Assembly: GCF_900156395.1 (NCBI RefSeq)
Contig: NZ_FTNL01000019.1
Span: 1-64,000 of the forward strand
Direction: 5' to 3'
DNA length: 64,000 bases
DNA from: Fluoribacter gormanii
GTDB lineage: Bacteria; Pseudomonadota; Gammaproteobacteria; Legionellales; Legionellaceae
Part shown: one piece after another, positions 37,263 to 49,200 of the stretch
Layout of the letters: every line of letters begins with the position of its first letter
How positions within the stretch are numbered: position 1 is the stretch's first letter
Position numbers and translations under genes: made by a program
Notes under the pieces: model-generated
What the model was told of the DNA's origin: nothing
Seen by the model: the letters and a program-made list of their open reading frames with translations, nothing else
The model's database searches: none

Positions 37263-40200
37263 TAATTAATTCTCCTGCAAATAAATCTACAGGCAGGCTT
37301 TGAGTAACGATAGGCTCTTTCTCCTTTAACTGAGAATGAACAAAGTCCACCAAACGCTGCAAAGTAGGATAATCAAAAATGACTGCAGTGCGTAATGATA
37401 AATTAAATGCTTTATTAATATTGGTTACCAAACTAACACCGGTAATTGAATCAAGCCCAATTTCTGCCAAAGGGCGGTTCAATTCAAGAACCTGTTCTTT
37501 AGGTAAGTGAAGTGCTGCACGAATAAAATCAGCAACTTGCCGCCTAATCATCCCATCTCCCCCATGAGGAGATGGGACCCAAAGAGCGGATGAGGGGGAA
37601 TCCTGAACCTCTTTACCAAGATGGTTCATGTCACAACAAAACACCTTTTGCGCTTTTTCTTGCTCCCGCAAATGCTGTTCTGATACTACAAAACCGGCTG
37701 CAGTTAATTTTTGCAACCAAAGATCCTGGCTTAGTAAAGGAGAAGCATTTAATCGCTCAGCACTACTCGCCTGCCACCAGCCATCAAATAAACCAAAAAT
37801 AAAGTTCAAATACGCTTGTTCTTGCACTGCCTCATTAAGTAAAAATATCCCTTGCGGCTTAAGAATACGTTGCAATTCTTTAAGTGTATGCTCTAAATCA
37901 TCTGCCAAGTGAACTACGTTCGACGCAAGCACTACATCAAAAGAATCATCAGCCAACTCTGCTAAATGATTCATATCTAAGTGTTCACAGTGCAGATTAA
38001 ACCGTACCTGTTCTTGTAATTTTTTACCTTGATTCAGGAAAAACGAAGAAACATCCGTATAGTAATAATCGAGTTGCTCATAATCATTAAGTACATCCAT
38101 CAGCGTTTCTGTTGTTGCACCTACTCCAGCGCCTAACTCCAGAATTTTTACGCGTTGTCTGCTGTTCTTCAGATATTCATCAGTATATTGCGCAATATGT
38201 TGGTTACACATTTTTGACTCAGGGCTTTGGGCATAAAGAGCGCGCAATAATTTAAGTCCCTCTTCTGAAAAAACGATTTCTGCGGGCGCCTTGCTTCCTC
38301 CGAGAATCAGCTCGTAGTGCAAATAACAAAGATAAGCCAAACGATAATACGCTTCATAAGCAGGATGTTGCTGGCAGCAGCGTTCATGCAAATGATGCAA
38401 TGATTCGGCAGAGGCTGAAACTTCAGGTAATCCATTTAAATAGGTAACCAGTCGGGTGTACTTGGGTACTACGTTGTTGCGCAAAACGTGTTTGTTCCGC
38501 AAATCAGATACCAAGCAATAAATAAATTGGTTCACACCGTCTAATCCTGCTTTAATAGGTAAAACAGATTGTGTCTTCGAACTTTGTGGCACACTTTTAT
38601 TTTGAATTGCAAACTGAGCATATTGGCTATTTAAACCAAGTTGCATCGCCTCCAATGCTTGTTGTGTCGTCAAAGGAATAAAACCTAAATCGCGCGCTCG
38701 TTCGAGGTAAAAAGAATCAGCTACAGCTCCAACCTCTTGCCAAATGCTCCAATTGATAATTTTAATTGGTAATGCGGTTTCCTGCTCCAAGCGCAGGCAA
38801 TAGGCATCCAAGGCATTGCTCGCTGCGGCATAATTGGCTTGGCCTGCAAGACAGGCACTGCTTTGCATGGAAGAAAAAATTACTGCGGCGTTTATTTGTG
38901 TTTGTTGATGCAATTGATAAATAAAATAAGCACTGAATAATTTGGCCTGAATTACATGACTAAATTGTTGCCAAGTCATCGAATCAACCGTACTGTCTTG
39001 CAATTGCATGACCAGATTAAATACCGCATGAATGATAGGATGTTTCACGTGAAGGTATTTAATCAGCAAAGCGCATTCTGCGTCACGAGTCAGATCTGTT
39101 TGAATAAACTCAACCTGCTCGCCATAAGTATGTACAAATTGCCGACCTTCTTCAGTTAAAGGACTACGCCCCACAAGAATGACTTTAGCGTGATACGAGT
39201 CAATCAAAAACTGCGCCAAACGCCGGCCAATACCGCCCATACCCCCAAGAATCAAATATGTTCCTTGGGTTATGAGAAAATCGTTCTCTTCACAATCATG
39301 AGCTAACTCCTGAGAAGATAACCAGTACTGTTCTTTTCGATAGTGAATTGTTTGATGTGGCCCTGGATAAACCATTTCCAACATCGATCGCGCCAAAGGT
39401 GTATCAATAATAAAATGTTTCAGGTGCCAATGGGGCATTTCTTTAGCTAAGGAACCTAATAAACCGCAGATCATTGCCACCTGTGGATGATTGGCTTTAG
39501 CAGCATAAGAATACCAGTCAATTGTAATTTTTTTTGTAAACAAGTTGGAGCTTAACGTCGTTTTCAATACATCAAATAAAGGTTGAATTAGGCTGAGCAG
39601 ATCCTGGTTAAAAAAATTAATCTCTAGATTAAAGTCAGGGTAGTGAGGATAAATAATAAAGTGATCTAGATTAGGATGTGCCGCTAAAAATAACTGGAAC
39701 TCACCGGGATTAAAGTAACTCAAGTTATAACTTAAAACCTTATTATTTTTTTCGAGTTGTGAGCTAATCGGTTTTAGCGTTTCGATAAAACATTCGGCAT
39801 GAATAATTACAATATTTTGGTTATGTAACGGTTGATGCGTCATTTCCGCATGCACCTCTTTTTTCACATACACCAATTGGTTTTCTTCGGTTTTAAACCA
39901 GATTTTTTTACGGAGAAATGGATAAGCCGGAGTATCATGTACTGGCATCATTTCACTCGGGTTTGCTGCAGGGCTAAATACAGCATCACCCGCGAGATAA
40001 GCCTGTACCATGGATTGGTAATCATCGCTAATTTGAGGCATCGCAGATGAGTCGAGCCAATTCTGCATCTGCTGGATTAATTGTTGCTGATTATGCCATT
40101 GAAACATCACCCGATAGCGATGATGAAGTCGTCTTTTTTGTAAGGTAAAACAAAAACTTTGTGGATCAAGATGAGTTGTTGCTTGCAACCAGTCAATATA

Positions 40201-43200
40201 ATTCTTCACCAAGATACGCAGGCTCGCTTCATTCGCCGCAGAAAGAGGAATCAATGCCACAAAAGATCCTGAAGGGTGTTGCTGAATTATAGTACCTTGC
40301 TCTAAAACAACATGTGCATTAACCCCACCAAAACCAAAAGAGCTTACGGCCGCACAACGCGAAATTAATTCACCATTAATTTGCTTTTGTTGCCACGCGT
40401 GAGTTTCCTGGCTTATCGACAATCCCGATTGCTGCAATCCAAGGTATGGGTTGATTTCAGATAAATTCGCTTGCCCTGGTATCACTTGATGCTGAAACAT
40501 CAGCAAAATTTTTATTAAACCGGCCAATCCTGAAGCAGGCTCCAGATGACCGATATTGCCTTTGACAGAACCTACTTGAATCGCTACATTTTTATCAGCC
40601 ACAAAATTTTTCAAGCCCTCTAACTCAATAGGGTCGCCTAATGGCGTTCCTGTACCATGGGCTTCAATATAACTAATGCGCGCGATATCAATCGAACTAT
40701 AAACATGTTCATACAATTTCTGCTGCGCTTTTGAACTAGGTGAGGTAAGTGTATTGGCTTTACCGGTATGATTTACTCCACTGCTAAGAATCTTGGCATA
40801 AATCGTATTATTTTGTGCCCATGCTCGCGCTTGGTTCTGGAGAATAATTACGATGATGCCTTCACCTCTAATGTATCCATCGGCATGTTTGTCAAATGGC
40901 TTGCAGATTTTCGTAGCAGACAACATTCCTGATTGAGTGAACGCATTAAAAAATTCATCATCAAGTAACAAATTAACGCCACATACAATTGCTTGCTCAA
41001 TCTCCCCTTGCCTGATGGCTTTTACAGCGCGATCTAGAGCATATAAACTGCTGGAGCATGCAGTATCGACTGCTTCACTGGGTCCACTTAAATCAAAATA
41101 ATGAGATATTCGATTTGCCAGTAAACTGTGTACTGTTGCAACTGGAATGTAGGGATTACTCACTTGGTATCGGGTTAATAACTTAGCATAATCAAACGTT
41201 GACGCCCCCACATATACACCTGTTGCAGATCCTTTCAAGTGTAATGGATTGATTCCTCCCATTTCCAAAGCATGCCATACCTCCTGCAATAACAGTCGTT
41301 GCTGGGGGTCCATGACTATAGCTTCAAACGGTGAAATATTAAAAAAAGCGGCGTCGAATGCATCAACACCGTCAATAAAGGTGCCAGGGTATTGTTGCAT
41401 ATAGTGCAAGCGATTCGCAGGAGTTTGGCTAAAAACATGGCGTTGATTCACTAACAATTGCCAAAAGTCATTTAAATTCTTACATCCTGGCAATAGCGCA
41501 CTGTACCCAATAATAACCGGTATATCCTCGTCAATCGAATGATGCTGGGTTAATGGTTTTACCTCTTCAGATTGAACCTCTGTACCGCTATTAGGTTTGG
41601 TTTGTGGTTCATAATTGCCAATGAACTCAGCAATCGTTTTATAACCAAAAAAAGTAGCCGGGGTAATTGCCAAATCATAGGCATCATTCAAATGATTGGC
41701 CAACTCAGTAAATAAAATTGAGTTAAAACCTAGATCACCAAAAGAGGCTGTTAGCGCAAAATGCCCCTCAAGTTCCAATATTTTTTTAATCGTGTTGACT
41801 ACAAAGAGTTTAAATTCCATATTCAATTCAGACCTGTATTTTTTTGTCGATTTCGAATGATTTAGTTGCTGAAGAATGACTTCTTGCTCTCCCTGATGCG
41901 CAATGATTTGCGGCCAGGATAAAGCGGATAATGTTTCTAAAATGCGGCAGCCGGTGGCATTGTTTATCGCCTGCATACCCCACTCTTTTTGCATACGCAC
42001 TAATACTGAATCACTAACCTGCATGCCTCCTTGCTCCCAAAAAGGCAAATTAATACTGTACGTAAATCCAGAGCATTCTCCTTGGATACGCAACGATTCG
42101 CGTAACACCGCAAAACCATCTAAAAATCCATTAGCAGCTGCATAAATAGACTGCCCAATATTAGCGAGTATTGAAGAGTAGGAAGACAACAAAAGAAAAT
42201 AATCCAGGCGATACACCCTCGTCGCTTTATCTAAATTCAAGGTACCTGTTACTTTTGCAGTCAAGGCCGTTTCAAATGCGGCCGCTGATTGATTGATAAT
42301 GAGACTATCTTGCTGAACACCAGCGGCCTGAATACAGCCATTTAATACGCCCCCATGCTCTAAAACAAAGTGTGTGATGCAGGTCTGCAATGCTTCATAA
42401 TCACTGACGTCAACTTGCTTGTAACTGATGTTACTTTGTTGTAACCAGTGAATGTGTTCTATGGATGGATTACGTCGCCCCAGAAGCAAAACTCGGGCTT
42501 GATATTGAGTCACCAGGTATTGGGCAATAATTTTGGAGATCGCACCAAGCCCCCCCGCGATAACGTATACCCCATTTTGTTTAAATAACAAACGAGCCTC
42601 TCTCTGATCTGGGGTAACCCCATGATAATATTGAGTATGAAAAACACCTTCCCGGTTTACTTTAACCCACGTAGGCAATTGGCTCTGGGCAACCCGTGGC
42701 AAGAGTTGGGAACTCAATTCCCAAGGCAACAAGACTACACTGTAACGCAACTCAGGAAACTCACATTGAGCTGTACGTAAATAGGCATGGACTGCCTGTG
42801 CATAAACAGGCGTTTCTCCCGAGTCATCAAAACACAAAATCAACTGTAATTTTTTTCTTGTTTGCAAAGCATGCTGAACATTCTGTAACAAGCTCATGAA
42901 TTGCTGTGTATTTTGTAATTGATTCACGCATATCATAGAACATACCGAACTGGTGCCTGGGGTTTCTGTGGCCTGTAACCACTCCAGTGTTCTTCCAGTC
43001 ACCTTATCACAATCTATGCGCTGCCAGAATGGCTTAAAATAATGGACTGGTTTTTGACTCGTGTTAACTTCCGAAGACTTGACCTCGGACTCAAGTAAAG
43101 CGGATCGATTTCTGGATTCCGCGGTTGAGCCAGCCGAGGATATTTCCGAAGACTCAGTGTTTTGTTGAATGATTTGTTGTTTGTGAATGGGAATCATGCA

Positions 43201-46200
43201 AAAACCAGCAATGTGACTTACCAAGCGATATTGTTCATCAAAAATGGAAATGTCATAGCGAGGAGAAAATGCGCGCAAGGATTTGTCTTCAACAACAATA
43301 TAAATTTTAGTGGTCCACTCGTGAACTAAATTTAGTACCTCAATCTTCTGAGGAATATATACCTGATCTTCTGGCAATCCCTCTTGTAACACTGAAACAC
43401 ATTGCAAAACACTGTCAAATAAGCGCGGATCCAAGGTAGGTGCTTCATGAGGCGCTACGAGTGTTAATGCAGCAATCGCTTTATTTTTATCCGGATTAAC
43501 CCGAATGGAATGTACGCATTGGAATGCTTCACCATGATACCAATTGTTTCGGCGAAATTGGGCATACATTGCCGCCGGCGACACATCGTGAACGCACTCA
43601 ACAGCAAATGAAGCATATTCCTTGAATGCAGGAGTGTCATCTACAGCATGATAAGTACTGCTTGAATGCAATAATCCACCTGCTAATTCACAAAGAATAT
43701 AAGTAGCTTCCGATTTAAAACGAATCATCAGTGCAAGAGCATCCCCTTCACAATCTGCATAAATGGGATTAAGCCACTTTATTTCACGAATGCTAATCGG
43801 TGACGTCTGTCCTCTATTGCGTATGTAGGCTTGATAACAAAAATAAATATGCGCCACTCCAGGCAATATTGGACGTTGATGCAATCGATGTTGCTCAAAA
43901 TAATAGGCTTTTGTTTGCAAAACCAAGGGATGTTCTTGAGTTGCTGCAAAAGAACTACGAGGCACTATCCAATGGACTTGTTTTTTAAAAGAATAATGTT
44001 GCATGCGCGCTTCGGGGATAAGAGGATAATCTTGTAAAATAATATGTGCATTAGATCCACCCGCACCAAAAGAACTAAGCGCACTGTAACGAGCCCCCCT
44101 ACTCTGTCCCCACGCCGTATTTTTTTCTGGGATAATCAACTGGGTCTTTTCAAAATGACAATGCTCATTCAACGGCCAAGCATTCACTCCCGCAAAAACT
44201 TGCTCATCTTGATATTGCAATAATATTCGTACTAAACCCGCTAAGCCTGCACATGCTTCACTGTGACCAATATTACTTTTAACCGACCCCAGAAACGCTT
44301 TATTTTGATACACCTCACTCAATGCTTTAATTTCTATAGGGTCACCTAAAACGGTACCTGTACCATGTGCTTCAATATAATTGATTTGCCAGGAATTAAT
44401 TCCTGCTTTTTGCAAAGCAGAAAGAATAACCTGTTTTTGAGCTTCAGGATTTGGCACGGTATACCCGTGCATTTTGCCACCTGAATTAAGTGCACTTCCT
44501 TTGATGACCCCATAAATTTTATTACCTTCCGCAACAGCCACACCTAATTTTTTAATGCATAAAGCAACAACCCCTTCAGCATACACAAATCCATCTGCAT
44601 TTTGCGAAAACGAGGCATTGATGTTTTGAGCTGAAAGCATATGCAAATCTGAAAGTTCTACCATTTGGCGTGGATGTACAATTAAATTGACTCCACCCAC
44701 TACAGCCATGGTCGATTCATCGGCTAACACACTTTGACAAGCCAAATGCAATGCTGATAACGAAGATGAACAGGCAGTGTCCACCGCCATACTTGGACCA
44801 TGCAAATTAAAACTATATGAAATTCGATTTGCTGCAGACCAATAAGCGCACGAAGAATTAGCGTGTTTTTGGGTCGTCCAATCTTCTTTGAGCCAAGAAT
44901 AATAGGCACCACTTATCCCGACAAATACGGAGATTTTATTGTCCGATGCAATAGGAAAAGCATTTGCATCCGCAAGTGCGGAATAAGCATTCTGCAGCAG
45001 CAAACGTTCTTGAGGATCGATAAAAGCAGCTTCCCGTGGAGAGAGTTTAAAAAAAGCTTCATCAAAACAATCGATATCATTTAAAAAACTACCGCTACCC
45101 GCATAAGATTTGCCTTGCTTTCCCTTTTGCGCATCAAAAAATGAGTCATGAGCCCATCGTGATTTGGGAATAGGTGCAAATGCTGTTTTACCCTGCTGCA
45201 GCATAGAAATAAAATCATCGGAACCTGTGTGTGGAAGCTGATAGCTTAGCCCCACAATGGCGATATCTGTTTCCCGGTTATAATGGTTTAAATCAAAATG
45301 GACCTCATCAGGAGTTTCGGTGCATTCATTGTCAGTGAATCGTTTCACCAGTGCATCCACCGTATCGACTGCAAACAATTCAGCAATACCGAACTCAGGA
45401 TATTTAGGTTTTAATTTTTGATATAAATCACTCAAACTTAATGAATCAAAACCAAGGTCAGACAATCGATCGTCTAATTGAATCGTTTTGCTATCCAAAT
45501 AAAGTGTTTGCGCCAATTGCTCAACTATCCATTGTTGATTTTTTGTCGAATGAATTGGGGCTTGTTGTTTTTCACGGCCACATCCAACATCTCGCTCTTT
45601 GTCCCAAGGCTCCATGGATATTTTAGATAATGGCATCATCAATGCAGGCTGTTTTTTTATCTGAACTTGACGATTTATTTTAGCGTCAATAACAATTTGT
45701 TCTGCGAAAGAGAAGTTTAAACATGAACATTGATACTCAATATCGGTTAAATTCATCTCCTGTAATACCGAGATCCATTGTTCTGCACTCAATAAAGGGG
45801 AGTTCATTTGGCGTAGATGTTGGTCCTTCGCATTCCACCATCCATCAAATAAGCCAAAAATAGCCGTGGTATAATTTGTCTTTTCCACTAACTCATTCAA
45901 TAATAAATGTCCGCTATCAATCAAGCATTCGCACAAACTATTTAGTGAATTTAATATATCACTCGTTGCATGAATGGCATTGGTAGCAATCACTACATCA
46001 AATGCTTGATAAAACTCATGCTGAGAATCCATTTGTTCCATATCAAATACTCGGAACTCCATTGAATGCTCATACTTAGAAAAATAGCACCTTGCTTTAT
46101 TAACCAATGCAGAGGAAATATCGGTGAAATAATAGGTAAAGGATTGATCATGCAGCGCGTCTAGAATTGCTCGCGTTGAGGCACCACTGCCAGCACCTAC

Positions 46201-49200
46201 TTCAAGAATCTTTATTTTTTTTGCAGATGACAGACAGTAATTTCGTAGTTTACTCGCCAGCATCTGATTGGCATGATCAGCAACCGCATGATGTTCATAA
46301 AAACCTTGTACTAATTCCGTATTACCCTGAGGGAAAATAATTTGATGAGGCAATAAAGTACCGGATAATAATTCAGGATATTGGTCACATACTGCAAGAA
46401 ATAATTTAAGCCGAGATGAATAATTTTCTTCTTTTAACTCATCTTCATAACTGCTTTTTAGGGCTTCAAGTTGCTTTACCTCTTGGTCAATATAAATAAA
46501 ATCTTCTTCCACGCGAATAAACTGCAGCTTTTGCCAAATATTAAATAACTCACGAACCAATAATTGAAAATGCTTTTGGAACGGTGCAAAAAACATCGCC
46601 ACGTTAAGACCGTGCATGGGGAAGGATTGGTTGATCCGCAACAAAAGACTTAGTGCCACAAACTCTTCCAGGATTTTATTTTTATTAACCGTGGCAGTGG
46701 TTATAAACTCGTTTTGTTTCGTACGGCCAGTAATTAAAGCAAATGGAGTTTGGGTATCAATCTGCTGCTCAAAAAGTTCCATCAACTCAGTAAATGATAA
46801 AGGAGCCAAATCATTACTCGCCATATATCGCGAATAATCAGCGGATGTTGCCAAACCAATGCCTTCGATGACACCCAATGCGGTGATAAAACATGGAAGA
46901 CTTTTTTGTTGTGCCAGTAAATAATTTTTTAATGCGGCTTCAAAACTGTAGATCGTAGCCCCTAAATTGGGATAATAAGCCTGGATGGATGTAAAAACAT
47001 ACAGATTTTTGGCGAACCGTGATAATTCTTCAGCGACTAGCCAACTGTTGCGTTGGCTCACTTGCTTTAAGGTAGTGGATAATGAATGTTCGCTTTGCTT
47101 AACCCACCACTCATCATGACAGGCAACAGCCAAATGAAAAATACCTGAAATTTTCTCTGCAGCAGCGATTTGCTCTAAACAGGTTAAAAGAGCATTATGT
47201 TCATCAGGATCACAGCAATAATAAATCATCTTGCTTTGCTGCAGTTGCCCCTGAACTTGCTCGCTCAATTGGTTATAGGGTTTGCGACCCACAACATAAA
47301 TATATGCCTCATATTTTTCTTGGAGATAGGCACCAAGCTTTAAACCAATCCCACCAGCTCCGCCAACTAAAACATAGGTTCCGCGGTATTCAAATCCCTT
47401 ACGATCTACCTTTGGAAATTGCAAAGTGACATGATTGTACTGATAAAATCTTCCCTTAAAATCAACTACATTAATGTGAAGAGGATTGATTTCTAAATTC
47501 ACTGCATTAACAAAATGAGTGATTAACTCAACTTCTTGCGCGGAATAATTTTCATCCAATTTCAGGTGAATAATACGTTGTTTTTTCAGCTGATTACGGC
47601 ATTTAACCGAAATTTGGCGAATGATTTCGATTACCCACTGAATTGGATCTTTTTCTGGATAATCGATCGTGACTGAGAGATCCTGCGCCAAAATATCATG
47701 CACAGAATACTCAGTCCAATGAATGGTTTTAAGATTGGAGAACTCATGGTGATTCATACATTTCAACGTAGTTTGCAACGTATCAAATCGCTTCTCTTTT
47801 TCTAAAGAATTCTTCTTTGCTTTTTTAAAATAAGATTTGCGTTCAAAAGGCATTGCTCCTAAATAACGCTCAAAATCAAAAGCAAAACCCTTAAGCCATA
47901 ATTGCAAGACAAATTCATCACTTAAGGTCAGCACATCCTTGCCACTCACATGATCCAGATCGATACAAATGCTCTGCCCTGCTTTAAAATGAAAAATACA
48001 GTGATTGGTACTGCTGTTTTGTGAATCCGGAGCAAACGTCAAATGCGGTTTATAATAAGCATTTAATAAAGTAAACCCATTCACTTCAGAAATTGTGCTT
48101 ATTCGCTCACTTAATCTGTTCTTGAAGAGCTCGATATATGCAGAATCAAGCGATAAGAGTAATTTGATCTCCTCGGGTAGAAGCAGTTGTTGTTCAAGCA
48201 ACGCCATAATTTCAACAAAAGAAGGAGAAAAACGGCCAAGCAATTCTTTTTTAACCGTACTTAATTGCCATTTATTAATAACACATAGCCTCGCCCATAG
48301 AAGGATAACAATCAATTGATAGTGGATAAACTGCTTATCCTCATGCATTGACGTATTTTGAATTTGCTGCAGGTCATTTTGTTCAAACAAAACGAGTAAT
48401 TCTGCGGGAAGCAGCGTTTGCAAAAATCCTTTAAAGGTATATTGATGCTGGTAAAGCGCCATACTTTCAACAATGAGTTGATTCACTTCGGATGGTTCAA
48501 TTACCAAATCATGAACAAGTTTCAACACATAATCATCTAAATCAATTAATGCCGAATAGTGTTCGCCATTTAATATTAAATGAGTTTGCATTTTTTGATT
48601 GGCTTTAATCGCCAAAGAAACCGCACTGCCATAAGCTTCAATACAACGTATATCGGATAAAAAATCATGAATGAGATGAATCCAGTATTCCGGCAACCGT
48701 TCCGAAAAAGTAGACTGAAGATAGGGCCTTAATTGAACAAAGCTCGTTGGTGCACAATCCCCAGGAAGAACTAGAAAGCCATTATTCACGGACATCCAAT
48801 CAATGTGCCGCTCATGCTCATTGAGCCATCCTGCTTGGCGAAACGGAACAAGATGTTCCTGGGTATAAATTGAGTTTAATGCCAAATGATACTTTTGCTC
48901 CGGCAGAACATGATCTTCCGAGAGTGCAACCAAGGACTCTAAATCTTCTCTAGTTCTTGCGCTTAGCAACACCGGTAATTTAAATGACTCATTTGTTTTA
49001 ATTGGAACGCGCTCAGGGACTCTTTGCAAAATGGCATGTGCATTCGTACCTCCAAATCCAAAAGAACTTACTGCAATTTGCGAGTGATTATAATCGATGG
49101 ACTCTGTATTGATGTTTAACGTTTCAGGTAATAAAACATTCGCGGTATCTGAAAGTACATGAGGAGGAATTTGCCGATTCTTTAAAATCAGCAAACACTT

